A stretch of 64,000 nucleotides of DNA, taken from positions 1-64,000 of the forward strand of contig JAQTMR010000010.1 of the NCBI GenBank assembly GCA_028714255.1, read 5' to 3'. Below the pieces are notes generated by a model, which saw only the letters and a list, made by a program, of their open reading frames with translations, was not told the DNA's origin and searched no databases. Positions 40,977 to 50,285 of the stretch are shown here, one piece after another. Every line of letters starts with the position of its first letter. Positions within the stretch are counted from its first letter, which is position 1. Position numbers and translations under genes: made by a program. Source of the stretch: Phycisphaerae bacterium. GTDB lineage: Bacteria; Planctomycetota; Phycisphaerae; Sedimentisphaerales; Anaerobacaceae.

Positions 40977-42245
40977 ATGTATAAATTCCTTACAGGCTGG
41001 CTTCTGGCCGTGAGATTAACACTGCTCGCCGCTACACTAGCCCTGCTTTTGTTGGGCATAGCAGTCATTTACGCGATTGGCTGCCCGGATTCCTCCGCCA
41101 TAGCTTTAGCGAAGGCGGAACAGGCCGGCCCTGATGACCAAACCGGCGATTTGGCTAATCTCTGGAAAAAACAGGCCGTATTTGCAGCCATGGGAATGGT
41201 TGGCTTCATCGCTGTTAACCTTGTCAATTATAGGCGATTAGGGGTATTGAGCGGAGGGATATACGCATTTATGCTGGCCCTTTTGGCCGTCTTACTGCTC
41301 GATAAAGTTGTAGATATTCCCTTTATCCCTGTTATTAATAACGCTCGCCGGTGGATAAAAATTGGAAGTGCCCTGCAGTTTCAGCCGTCTGAGTTTTGCA
41401 AACCGGCTTACATCCTCGCTCTTGCCTGGTACCTCAGGTACAGAAGCAACTATCGAAATTTCAGCGCCCTAATCGGCCCTTTCATCCTGACACTGCTGCC
41501 GATGCTTCTGATTCTGTTTGAACCAGACTTGGGTACGGTGCTTCTGATGATGCCCATTTTGTTTATGATGCTGTTTGTCGCCGGAGCCAAAGGCAAACAC
41601 CTGTTACTTATTATATTGATGGCGATGCTGTTTAGTCCCCTGCTGTGGAGGGAGATGAAACCTTATCAGAGAATCAGAATAAGCAGCGTTTTGTTACAGA
41701 GCGACTGGATTCAGAAAAAAGCCGAACAGTACCCTGCTCTCGGCGAAATCCTGGTCGGAAAAAAATTCAACGCAAAACAATGGGAGAGCCAGTGGGGTTA
41801 TCATTTGACACGTTCGAAATTTGCCGTTGCTTCCGGCGGATTGACTGGGTACGGCTTTCGGCAGGGACCTTTTATCAAATATGATTTTCTCGTCCATAGA
41901 CACAACGATTTCATATTCTCCGTTATCGCCCACCAGTGGGGCTTTCTCGGCTGCCTCGGCCTGTTTGGACTTTACGCCGTTATTATCAGTTGCGGCCTGG
42001 AAATCGCGGCGCACAATTCTGACCCGTTCGGAAAATTGCTTGCGGTCGGAATCGTGGTGATGTTTGCCGTTGAGGTTATCGTCAATATAGGTATGGCTAT
42101 AGGGCTAATGCCTATCACTGGCCTGACTTTGCCGTTGGTAAGCTACGGCGGCTCAAGCCTGCTGGTTAGTATGATTTCTATAGGCCTGCTAAATAATGTC
42201 GGAAGGTGTAGGCCTTTTACTATTGCTCGAAAACCATTTGAGTAA
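40977..42245 (+). CDS. rodA: RodA / FtsW-family SEDS glycosyltransferase
   Basis: A 422-residue membrane protein with about ten helices. The SEDS signature is complete: 'NNARRWIKIGSALQFQPSEFCKPAYILALA' and, near the end, 'MPITGLTLPLVSYGGSSLLVSMISIGLL'. 'FEPDLGT' carries the catalytic-loop Asp. RodA polymerises glycan strands for elongation, and FtsW does so for division. The sequence resembles RodA slightly more but the distinction is not firm. It is convergent with murJ, whose product flips lipid II, so the substrate supplier and the polymerase lie side by side. Confidence 0.9.
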   Translation: MYKFLTGWLLAVRLTLLAATLALLLLGIAVIYAIGCPDSSAIALAKAEQAGPDDQTGDLANLWKKQAVFAAMGMVGFIAVNLVNYRRLGVLSGGIYAFMLALLAVLLLDKVVDIPFIPVINNARRWIKIGSALQFQPSEFCKPAYILALAWYLRYRSNYRNFSALIGPFILTLLPMLLILFEPDLGTVLLMMPILFMMLFVAGAKGKHLLLIILMAMLFSPLLWREMKPYQRIRISSVLLQSDWIQKKAEQYPALGEILVGKKFNAKQWESQWGYHLTRSKFAVASGGLTGYGFRQGPFIKYDFLVHRHNDFIFSVIAHQWGFLGCLGLFGLYAVIISCGLEIAAHNSDPFGKLLAVGIVVMFAVEVIVNIGMAIGLMPITGLTLPLVSYGGSSLLVSMISIGLLNNVGRCRPFTIARKPFE

Positions 42246-42262
42246 TCAGCTCGTGTCTTTCG

Positions 42263-43942
42263 TCATTTCCCCTGCTGGGAAATGTCTGTTTCTTTCACGG
42301 CTTTTATGCTGCCCATTAATTCTCCCAGTTCAGGCGCACCGAGAAGCCACACCACCGTAAAAAAGCTAATTGCCCCTGCTGGTATGCACACCGCAACCAC
42401 TATCCAGTTCCGAACGCCCCCAAGCTGATATTGCAGTAGGTACACTACCGCCGCCATAGCCGCACTGCCGGCAATTGTGCGCAAAACACTTATCAATATC
42501 TTTCGGCCTCCGAAGTTCCCGACTTCTCCGCCGCTGCCCTGTCGAAGGTTCAGACGCCTGCGCAGCAAATACAATAAAACTACCGCATTGATGATAAATG
42601 TAATCGCCGTCGAAAGACCGAAAGCCCCTGCCCCCAAAGATGGTATCCACAGCATTGTTACTAACATCCCTAAATTCAAAAACACCAGCCAGCAGGAAAT
42701 CTTCAGCGGCGTAACCGTATCTTTGAACGAATAAAACGCCCGTGTCAGTATCAGATAGCTGCAATAGGCCGGCATACCCAACGCATACATCTTAAGGATA
42801 AAGGCTGATTGTTCTGCGTCCGCTGCCGTAAAGTTCCGCCGCATATAAATAAGTTTTATAATCGGTTCCGCCAGAATGAATAGCCCCACACCTGTTGATA
42901 TCCCCTCCATCAAGGCCAGCCGTAACGCCCGCCCGATACTGTCGCACAGGTTCCGGATGTCCCCGCGGGCTGCGTATCGAGTCAATAGCGGAAAGACCGC
43001 CACACCTACCGGGATAGCCAGCACTCCCATAGGAAACTGATATAGCGCCCTCGCCGCATTGACCCGAACGATGACGCCCTCGGCCAGCGGACGTTGCAGC
43101 ACCCACCCGAATATATTAATTGTCGGATGCGCAGAAACAGCAGTTAAATTCCACGAGATTATCGTAGCTAATAATTCCGAAATCTGCAAAAACCCCAGCC
43201 CCAGCAGCACCGGCGCAAGTAATTTCACCATAGGTTTTATACCTGATTCCACAGGTCTTAACCGCAACTTCAGTGAAAAGCCGCTTTTGTGCAGAAGCCA
43301 TAATACCGCCGCGAGCTGAACGACCCCTGCCGATGTCACGCTGATAGCGACAATTATAAGTCTGTCGGATAGCTCCTCTCTTAGAGCCGGTGCTACCCAC
43401 CACGCTGCGGTTATGCCGAAGATATTGAGTATAATCGGCGCCGCCGCCGGGTAGGCAAAGTGTCCCCTGCAGTTAAGTGCCGCCGACCCCATCGCCAGCA
43501 GGCACACCGTAACCATATATGGAAACATAATCGACGCCAGAATCATCAGAAGTTTCCGGTCTTCCGGCCCCGGCAATAACGCCGTGATAAGAAAAATAAC
43601 TTCCGCCGCCAACATAATCACTGTTAGCGTCACTGCCAGAAGTGCCAGTGCGTTTGAAAGAAGTTTGCACGCCTTTTCAAAACCGCTTCTTTCAGAAGTC
43701 TCCGTAAATATAGGCACGAACGCCGAGGTCAAAGCGCCTTCGCCGAACAGCCGACGGAACAAATTCGGAATCTGAAAAGCAAGACCATAAGCATCAGTTA
43801 GTCGATTAGCCCCCAGTGACGTGATGGCCATATCACGCAGCATCCCGAATACCCGTGAAACCAGCGTTATGACCGCAACTGTCTTGGCCGAGCCGAAGAA
43901 GTGTTCCCGTTCAGTATGTTCATCGTGAAGTTTTGTATTCAT
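42263..43942 (-). CDS. murJ: Lipid II flippase MurJ
   Basis: A 559-residue protein with about fourteen membrane helices of the MVF/MATE-like family. The first helix region reads 'TVAVITLVSRVFGMLRDMAITSLGA', 'AFQIPNLFRRLFGEGALTSAFVPIFTE' is the MurJ hallmark, and 'INIFGWVLQRPLAEGVIVRVNAARALYQFPMGVLAIPVGVAVFPLLTRYAARGD' covers the central cavity with conserved Arg residues. It translocates lipid-linked peptidoglycan precursor. The presence of MurJ and a SEDS polymerase means peptidoglycan is made. It has its own promoter just upstream. Confidence 0.93.
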   Translation of the reverse strand: MNTKLHDEHTEREHFFGSAKTVAVITLVSRVFGMLRDMAITSLGANRLTDAYGLAFQIPNLFRRLFGEGALTSAFVPIFTETSERSGFEKACKLLSNALALLAVTLTVIMLAAEVIFLITALLPGPEDRKLLMILASIMFPYMVTVCLLAMGSAALNCRGHFAYPAAAPIILNIFGITAAWWVAPALREELSDRLIIVAISVTSAGVVQLAAVLWLLHKSGFSLKLRLRPVESGIKPMVKLLAPVLLGLGFLQISELLATIISWNLTAVSAHPTINIFGWVLQRPLAEGVIVRVNAARALYQFPMGVLAIPVGVAVFPLLTRYAARGDIRNLCDSIGRALRLALMEGISTGVGLFILAEPIIKLIYMRRNFTAADAEQSAFILKMYALGMPAYCSYLILTRAFYSFKDTVTPLKISCWLVFLNLGMLVTMLWIPSLGAGAFGLSTAITFIINAVVLLYLLRRRLNLRQGSGGEVGNFGGRKILISVLRTIAGSAAMAAVVYLLQYQLGGVRNWIVVAVCIPAGAISFFTVVWLLGAPELGELMGSIKAVKETDISQQGK

Positions 43943-44252
43943 ATAAACAACTCAGCTTACTATACAGAAAAAGATTAAATTGTCAAAAATCCTCTTTTAG
44001 CTTCGAATATAAACTCGCACTTCCGAAAAAATCGCCCGTATAAGCAAAAAAACTGATTGGGTGCCTAAAATAGACACTTTAGCCGTAGATAATACCTAAA
44101 GCACGCGGGGTAATCGCCCGAAATATTCGTTGTTAAATGATGTTTTTTGAGGCGGTATCCTGATTTTGTGGACCTATAAACGCTTTTATTCCTATGTATG
44201 CGTTCTATACAGCTGTACGCAAAATGATAACCTGCTTCATCGGAGGCTGTAA
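43943..44252. other. Divergent intergenic region
   Basis: No gene is seen. It holds the murJ promoter and, on the other side, GGAGG at about 44240-44244 for the TPR gene at 44253. Between 44000 and 44200 no clear site is visible apart from AT-rich stretches. Confidence 0.5.
43959..43986 (-). promoter_or_regulatory. Sigma-70-type promoter for murJ
   Basis: On the minus strand, TTGACA (43981-43986) and TATAGT (43959-43964) are separated by 16 bases, about 17 bases before the ATG. Confidence 0.7.
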
Positions 44253-46667
44253 ATGCTTAAGAAGCGGCTTTTTTTAGTAGCTTTTGCGATGCTTATCTTT
44301 TGCCCTTTCCAGACTTGGGCAAGAGACGCTTCGGATTCGGAACGCTATTTTTCTCCATCTCTAGGGCAAAAATTCTATGAAATAGCTTATGAACTGGCCA
44401 ACCCTGTTCCGAGCGATAAAGATATTAACGGACCAGAAGTCGAACAGGCCGTTACTTTCTTAAATGCCACACTCGAATTGGACAACAGAGCTAACTACGT
44501 TTACCCCCTGCTGATTAAACTTGTCGCTCAACACCCATCCGGGCAGGATTATTCTGACATGGTACAGAAAGTACTTGCGCGGTACCTGGATGAGTCTGCC
44601 GATTTTGAGCCGGCTCGACAAGCGGTTCAGTATCTGCTCGAAAGGCTCGACTCGCGTGAGCAGAGGGAACAGCTTCTTACTGATTTATTGCAGAATTTAG
44701 GCGGCAAAAACGACCGCTTCGATTCTGAGTTAGCTACTTTGCTTGGGTTGTTGCTGACTGAAAAGGCCGATACCAACACCGCTCAATCTGTTTTCATTCA
44801 GGCCCTTAACAGTAATAAATACAATAAGCTGGCTTTTGCACAACTCGCTGAAATTATGCCTGAACAGATATCGCCGGCGATGTACCTTGAACACTTCAGA
44901 TTAGCGTTAAGTGAAAATCCGCTCGATTTGGAAACTGCCCTCGCCTTTGCGCGATACGCCGAACAGATTCAGCTTTACCAGACCGCCGCAGATGCCTACA
45001 AACATTGTGCCGAGCTATTCAGTTATCTTTATCCTTCGCAGCTCCTGCCGCCTTATATCTACCTTCCCTGGATGCTCAGCAACTACAACACCCCGCGAAA
45101 TCAGCATGACTGTTTGCAAATTGCCTCTCAACTTCGCCAGAATGGACAATTCGACCTGCTTGCCGAAGCTATTGCCGCCAAAGCCGCTGCGAAAATCGGC
45201 AATACCGAACAGGCCAACCAGATATTCCAGACCGCCGAGCAAAAAATCAATAATCAGCCATCACTGATTGATAATCAGTCTATCGCTTGGTTTTATTGTT
45301 TCGCCTATCCGGATGTGAACAAAGCGCTCGACTGGGCCAACAAGGCTTACTCGACGGAACCCAACTCACCGACAGCCGCTGCTCTTTTGGCCTATTCGCT
45401 TGTGATGAACGAACAAATAGATTGGACCAAACCGCTTATCGAAAACTATGAGCATAACCAAATCGCCGATTTAACTCTCGCACTGATTCAACTGACCCAG
45501 GGAGAAAAAGATTCAGCTATAGAGAACCTGAAGTTGGCAATCGATATTGACCCGGGCTCGCTCGAGGCTGGATACGCCAGACAAATCCTTAGCCGTAATG
45601 GCGGAGAATATATTCCGTCCATTGACCCTGATATAACACTGACAGCCTTGAGAGGTACATTCGGAGAGGCGATTGTCCCCGCATTCGTTAAGCCGGACGA
45701 AATTATTTCCGCACGATTGAACTTCCGAGGCAGCGAGTTTTCTTATGGTGTCGGATTCGACAGCACTGTCGCGATTACAAATAACTCTTCAGAGCCGCTT
45801 GTAATCTCCGACGACGGATTATTCACAGGCTATCTCAGAGTCGATGCCAACATTACAGGCGACCTCAATAAATATATCCCCAACCTCGCCTCTCTCAAAA
45901 TTAGGCCTGCTTCTCCCATCAAGCCCGGCAGCAGCCTTTTTGTTCCTTTACATCTGCAAACTGCCGAGCTTTGGCAGATGTTGTTTACATATCCCCAGGC
46001 GTCCGTTAACATAGAATTTACCCTTTACCTTGACCCTGTAACCACCGGCGATGGCCGAGTAATCAGCCACATACCTGACTTAAAACCGACCACGGCTGTC
46101 GTGAAGCGTTCCGGAATCGACATTACAGGCAGATACCTGCGAAATCGGCTTACTACCCTCACTAAGGGTCAGCAGGGCCAGAAAATTAAAACCGCCCAGC
46201 TTTTTGTCGGCCTTCTTATGGAGCAATATGCGATGGCAGGCCGTGAGCCGTTTTATAAATTCATCTATGCCGACTGGATGCCGCCTTTACTGAAATCCGC
46301 ACTCGTATATAACCTCGCCTCGGATGATTGGGTCGCTAAGGTAAATGCTATGACTGATATGACTTCTATGCCGCTGGACTATGAATTCACAAGCGCACTG
46401 GCGGAAAATCTGAATGATACTCACTGGCCAATTCGTTTAATGACTATGTACCTGCTGGCCAAAAATCCGAACAGCAATTTCACTAAGGTTCTCGATTGGA
46501 CTGCCAAATACGATTCGAACACTCTTGTCCGCGATATGGCTATCGCCCTCGGCGGCACTCCTCCTCCGCCCCCGGATCAGGATCAATCGGCTCAGCCGAC
46601 TCAAACCAGTACTCAGCAGCAGTCTGCTCAGCAGCAACAACCCCTGTCGCAACGCTTGACCGACTAA
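44253..46667 (+). CDS. Large exported TPR-repeat protein
   Basis: An 804-residue protein with signal peptide (cleavage near 'TWA'). Residues about 60-450 form TPR-type helical hairpins: 'LAFAQLAEIMPEQISPAMYLEHFRLALSENPLDLETALAFARYAEQIQ', then 'KALDWANKAYSTEPNSPTAAALLAYSLVMN', then 'SAIENLKLAIDIDPGSLEAGYARQILS'. A central beta-rich domain follows (about 470-640) and a helical HEAT-like end. The last 35 residues are a Pro- and Gln-rich tail, 'PPPPPDQDQSAQ...QQQ'. It is a scaffold-like protein of unknown role, with GGAGG eight bases before the ATG. No homologue beyond TPR can be named. Confidence 0.75.
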   Translation: MLKKRLFLVAFAMLIFCPFQTWARDASDSERYFSPSLGQKFYEIAYELANPVPSDKDINGPEVEQAVTFLNATLELDNRANYVYPLLIKLVAQHPSGQDYSDMVQKVLARYLDESADFEPARQAVQYLLERLDSREQREQLLTDLLQNLGGKNDRFDSELATLLGLLLTEKADTNTAQSVFIQALNSNKYNKLAFAQLAEIMPEQISPAMYLEHFRLALSENPLDLETALAFARYAEQIQLYQTAADAYKHCAELFSYLYPSQLLPPYIYLPWMLSNYNTPRNQHDCLQIASQLRQNGQFDLLAEAIAAKAAAKIGNTEQANQIFQTAEQKINNQPSLIDNQSIAWFYCFAYPDVNKALDWANKAYSTEPNSPTAAALLAYSLVMNEQIDWTKPLIENYEHNQIADLTLALIQLTQGEKDSAIENLKLAIDIDPGSLEAGYARQILSRNGGEYIPSIDPDITLTALRGTFGEAIVPAFVKPDEIISARLNFRGSEFSYGVGFDSTVAITNNSSEPLVISDDGLFTGYLRVDANITGDLNKYIPNLASLKIRPASPIKPGSSLFVPLHLQTAELWQMLFTYPQASVNIEFTLYLDPVTTGDGRVISHIPDLKPTTAVVKRSGIDITGRYLRNRLTTLTKGQQGQKIKTAQLFVGLLMEQYAMAGREPFYKFIYADWMPPLLKSALVYNLASDDWVAKVNAMTDMTSMPLDYEFTSALAENLNDTHWPIRLMTMYLLAKNPNSNFTKVLDWTAKYDSNTLVRDMAIALGGTPPPPPDQDQSAQPTQTSTQQQSAQQQQPLSQRLTD

Positions 46668-46921
46668 CCCGCTGAACCAAACATCTAAAATCTGCTCCGT
46701 ATTCTTGTGTTGCTTAGATACTTTTTTCCACTGCTCACCTGCTCTACTGTTCTACTTTCTCCGCTTCGGTCGGCTTACGGAAATTTATCCTGTGGACAAC
46801 AGCAAACCACTTTTCAATTCTTTATTCTCAACTCTCTACTCTCAACTTACTATTTTCTCCGCCTTTGGCGGCTGGCCTCCGGCAGCAACAGCGCATCTGA
46901 ACAATTGGCCCGACTATCGAA

Positions 46922-47959
46922 TCATTTCGTTTCGACATTCGTATCTGGCAAAGACTGCTTTTCCTTCTTAGCCTCTTTTTCTAATTCTCTCTGAAAATAA
47001 GTCAAATGTTCCTTATTCGTCTTGTCCTTTGCCTCATCTATCATGTCCTGCAATTTGCCAGAAGCGTTTCGATTCCCAAAAGATTCAACGTTTGTTTTAA
47101 TCAAAAGATTCCACAGCTTTTCATCGTACCTCTTATAATTGTCGAGGGCGTTAACTAAGGCCGTTTTAACTTCTGATGTATCCAACCCATATTGGTGATA
47201 GCGATCGAAAGATACTATTATCGCCTGTTGCAATTTAATATCTACTTGTGAATCTGAAAACAGTTCAAGTTCACTATTTATAGATTTACGTACCTCCAAT
47301 AAAATATTGCCATTTATTTTCTTGCTTTCAGCGGTCATCTTTATTTGTCCTGATTGCACAGCATCCTTGAGCTTTTGGAAATCATAATCGTTGTTGTCTA
47401 TAACTTTCCTTGCCTCTGTATCGTTCATAATATTTTTTTGATAAGCATACCTCAATAGCAACGTAGATGATCCAATTGCCTTACTTCTGAGGATAGTTTG
47501 CTCTGAGTGATCCGAAAAAATGTCACAGGTTACTTTTGCTACTGTGAGACTTTGTTTGATACTGAGTTTTTCCTGCCAAGAACCGCTCAGCATATGCATC
47601 AATGCTCTTCGCCAAAAAGGCGATTGTGATTTGTTTTTAAATTCAGCTATCAACGGTGAAATATCCTCAAGACCATTGGTTTTTTGTGGATAATACTCAT
47701 AAAAGAAACTTAAAGCCATTGATCCCACCATTTCCCAATCTTCGGGTTGAGTAACTTCCTGAAGTTCCTCACTGCATTGTCTTGCCGCAATTATGAGTTC
47801 ATCAGCACTAAGTTTGGCAAAATAATCTCTATAAGCATTACTGTCTGCTTGCTCATTCAGCTTCTTGATTTCTTGCCAATAATTTCTTTGCGACGAAGCT
47901 TCTACAGAACATACAAAAACAAATATTAATACCGCCAATACCAATTTAGATGTTTTCAT
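46922..47959 (-). CDS. Exported helical partner protein, copy A (candidate immunity protein)
   Basis: A 345-residue protein with an N-terminal signal peptide ending near 'VEA'. The rest is mostly helical and matches no family I know. It is a diverged paralogue of the gene at 49220. Both carry 'EYLDSLTAEQLIEAGRQCSDE'-type starts ('DYFAKLSADELIIAARQCSEE' here), 'FFYEYYPQKTNGLEDISPLI' versus 'FFIGYYPKTAGLGDLRPIF', and end in 'KKQSLPDxNVET'. The ATG is two bases after the stop of the upstream gene, and its GGAGG lies inside that gene's last codons, so the two are translationally linked. An exported partner is what would be expected of immunity against a periplasm-acting enzyme; that role is a hypothesis. 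Confidence 0.7.
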   Translation of the reverse strand: MKTSKLVLAVLIFVFVCSVEASSQRNYWQEIKKLNEQADSNAYRDYFAKLSADELIIAARQCSEELQEVTQPEDWEMVGSMALSFFYEYYPQKTNGLEDISPLIAEFKNKSQSPFWRRALMHMLSGSWQEKLSIKQSLTVAKVTCDIFSDHSEQTILRSKAIGSSTLLLRYAYQKNIMNDTEARKVIDNNDYDFQKLKDAVQSGQIKMTAESKKINGNILLEVRKSINSELELFSDSQVDIKLQQAIIVSFDRYHQYGLDTSEVKTALVNALDNYKRYDEKLWNLLIKTNVESFGNRNASGKLQDMIDEAKDKTNKEHLTYFQRELEKEAKKEKQSLPDTNVETK

Positions 47960-47961
47960 GT

Positions 47962-49050
47962 TTAATTACCTCCTTTATTACCTATAGGTTGACATAAATC
48001 CTGCTTAGAAAACCTGGTCATTGCCTCAACAGGCGTAACCTTGCCACATTGGGTAGCTGGCATAAGCGTGTCATACCAGTCTCCAACTGTACCGTCAAAG
48101 TCATCGTGCTCTTCAAGATTATCTTTCGCATCATTGCTACCGGCACTCCAAGTGCCTGAAAAACCGTTATAACTTAAAATATCTGTCTGGTCTGAAATAT
48201 CATAATTATAACTAGTTCCTTCGTAGCTTCGCTCCATAGCCCATACATTAATGCCATTTAGTTCGTAGCATACTTCTACAAGTCCATCACATCGTAGACT
48301 GCTAATATTGGATAGATTGCCATTCCAATTAACTGGTAACAGCGCATCATTCCACTCATAATCTAAAGGCGCACGAGCAACCAACTGTTTAGCCGTTTTG
48401 ATGATAGCTAATCTTTTGGCATAGGTGATGTCTGAAATATTTGTATAACAACCATAGCATGGATATCCGGGGTAGTTGGTCATAGTTGTTAAACTATGGT
48501 CGTCAGTGGGGCCTGACATTTCAATAATTTTAAAATTATCCGCATTATCCAAATCATCCCTTGTACAACTGCCTAAATACTTATAAATCAACGCTGCATG
48601 GCCTCGCTCTTTTTGAGGAACACCTGTTTTGTTAATGTCCCGATACACCGCATTTCCGAGATTGAGCATCACAACGGTCATTTTAACTTTATCCGATGTC
48701 GTAACACTTCCGTTTATGTGTCTCAATTCGAGCCCCATATCTCTTTCCGCGCTGCTGCGCCCGACCCCTTCAACCCACAATGTCGAAGGCGGAGTCGTCG
48801 TCGCCAAATCCCATGTGAGCGTTGTCTGCTCAGCCGATTTATTCTGGTCCTGCCACAACTTAATACTGCCTGTCTTTATAAGCTCCAGCGTCCCTTCATT
48901 TAACTGCTCCGCCGACAACTCAATCTTGGCAAGGTCGTCATCAGGGCCGGTTCCGCTCTCGTATAAATCCGGCGTATCATCGCCGTTATCATCATCGCAG
49001 TTTACCAGCAAATATGCACCAACATTTTCTTCGTCGCCCTCTGAAACCAT
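47962..49050 (-). CDS. Orphan C-terminal cassette of the large secreted protein, diverged catalytic-type domain
   Basis: A 362-residue frame lacking a signal peptide. Residues 1-131 are almost identical, also in DNA (48652-49065 versus 50901-51314, about seven mismatches by eye), to the linker region of the protein ending at 50286. After 'VVMLNLGN' the sequences diverge sharply but remain related: 'GHAALIYKY' versus 'GHSGVVVEY', 'EMSGP' versus 'EMPGP', 'IVKTAK', and 'LRCDGLVEVCYE' versus 'LRCDGLTEVCYE'. The first ATG corresponds to an internal Met of the long protein, with no good ribosome site, so it is probably not expressed as an exported protein. It may serve as a donor for recombination. 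Confidence 0.7.
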   Translation of the reverse strand: MVSEGDEENVGAYLLVNCDDDNGDDTPDLYESGTGPDDDLAKIELSAEQLNEGTLELIKTGSIKLWQDQNKSAEQTTLTWDLATTTPPSTLWVEGVGRSSAERDMGLELRHINGSVTTSDKVKMTVVMLNLGNAVYRDINKTGVPQKERGHAALIYKYLGSCTRDDLDNADNFKIIEMSGPTDDHSLTTMTNYPGYPCYGCYTNISDITYAKRLAIIKTAKQLVARAPLDYEWNDALLPVNWNGNLSNISSLRCDGLVEVCYELNGINVWAMERSYEGTSYNYDISDQTDILSYNGFSGTWSAGSNDAKDNLEEHDDFDGTVGDWYDTLMPATQCGKVTPVEAMTRFSKQDLCQPIGNKGGN

Positions 49051-49065
49051 TGCTCCCGAACTTCC

Positions 49066-49219
49066 GGTGGACTCCGTCCCCCTTGACTGCCCTAACGCTG
49101 TTGCTGCCTGCTGTTCGGATACTATTTTACCCGTATGCCTTCGGCATACTAACTGTTCGTTTCCTCATTCCGGCCTCCGGCAGCAACAGCGCGTCTGGAT
49201 AACTAACCCGACTATCGAA
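49066..49219. repeat. Cassette junction with 13-bp inverted repeat
   Basis: The perfect 13-bp inverted repeat CGCTGTTGCTGCC (49096-49108) / GGCAGCAACAGCG (49179-49191) brackets about 70 bases, including the hairpin GTATGCC-ttc-GGCATAC (49132-49148). The right arm and the following ~70 bases recur at 46871-46960, where the other cassette ends. This marks the border between the two copies. Confidence 0.65.
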
Positions 49220-50260
49220 TTATCTCGTTTCGACATTCGGATCTGGCAAAGACTGTTTTTTTCTTTCGGCCTCTTTTTTCAGGCATCGTTTAATAGATTT
49301 AAGTTCTGATTGAAGCGGCACTTTTATATGATCGTCCGTCTCGTTTTTCATTTTCAGTTCTAACTTATCCGCCATACTCTTTGCTATTTGTTCGCCATCC
49401 GGCATTTGCAGTTTCTCTATCCCTATCTGTGCAAGTAATCGCCATGTTTTTACATCGTATTTTTCATAATTTCTCACCGCGTTGATAAGGGTATTTTCTA
49501 CTTCGGCTCTATTTTCGCTTGGTTTGTCGAGAAGGTCACGCAACAACGCAAAAGAGACCCTTTGCAATTCAGGATTCAAATTCGGCTCACCGGATATATT
49601 TATCAGCCGATTTAAAAATCTCGTGTAATACTCGGTTATCTCTTGTGACTTCTTCTCCTGATTGCCCTTATTTGCGTCGTTTGCATCATTAACCGAAGAC
49701 ACATTTTTCATATTTCGATTCTCGATTTCTCCAAGTGTAGCTTTAGTTGTATAAAGTGCCTCATTGACTACTCGGTAGTAAACATTTTTTCTCTCAAGAA
49801 TCTTATCTATATTATTTATCACTTCACGTAATTGGTTATCCGATAGTTTTTGAGACCAATCAACCCCAAAGGCGTGAATTAATGTACTTCGCCACATGTC
49901 AGTTTGGTTTGTGTCTTCTATGTCCCTGAAAATAGGTCGAAGGTCTCCAAGACCGGCAGTCTTGGGATAATAGCCAATAAAAAAACTAATCACAAATCCG
50001 GTGCCTTCGGCAAAGCCATTTTTTTGAAACGATGCATTACCCTCATCGGAACATTGTCTTCCTGCCTCAATCAGTTGCTCAGCAGTAAGAGAATCCAAAT
50101 ATTCGGTAAACTCCTTGCTTATCCGATCGTTTTCCGGAATACCTTCTGCCTTGTCATAAGCAATTATATATTCTTTTATTTTCTCCCAATATGGTTCTTC
50201 TGCTTTTGTGACAGTTACACTCATGCACAGCATTATAGTTATGTATACTATGTTCTTCAT
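49220..50260 (-). CDS. Exported helical partner protein, copy B (candidate immunity protein)
   Basis: A 346-residue protein with signal peptide (cleavage near 'TKA'). Helical and unassigned; paralogue of the protein at 46922 with about one third of positions matching by eye and a nearly identical C-terminus 'RKKQSLPDPNVETR'. It starts 25 bases after the large secreted protein gene, with its own GGAG seven bases before the ATG. The consistent pairing of each C-terminal domain with one of these proteins suggests a functional pair. Peptide-binding or chaperone roles are equally possible. Confidence 0.7.
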   Translation of the reverse strand: MKNIVYITIMLCMSVTVTKAEEPYWEKIKEYIIAYDKAEGIPENDRISKEFTEYLDSLTAEQLIEAGRQCSDEGNASFQKNGFAEGTGFVISFFIGYYPKTAGLGDLRPIFRDIEDTNQTDMWRSTLIHAFGVDWSQKLSDNQLREVINNIDKILERKNVYYRVVNEALYTTKATLGEIENRNMKNVSSVNDANDANKGNQEKKSQEITEYYTRFLNRLINISGEPNLNPELQRVSFALLRDLLDKPSENRAEVENTLINAVRNYEKYDVKTWRLLAQIGIEKLQMPDGEQIAKSMADKLELKMKNETDDHIKVPLQSELKSIKRCLKKEAERKKQSLPDPNVETR

Positions 50261-50285
50261 TATAGGTCTCCTTTTCCCGTAAAAA

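Noticed and set aside
49096-49191. Integron attC site at the cassette border
   Set aside because: The inverted repeat and hairpin are suggestive, but the required terminal AAC...GTT core boxes in inverted orientation are not present, and the XerC/D-type recombinase at 2.8 kb lacks an integron integrase context.
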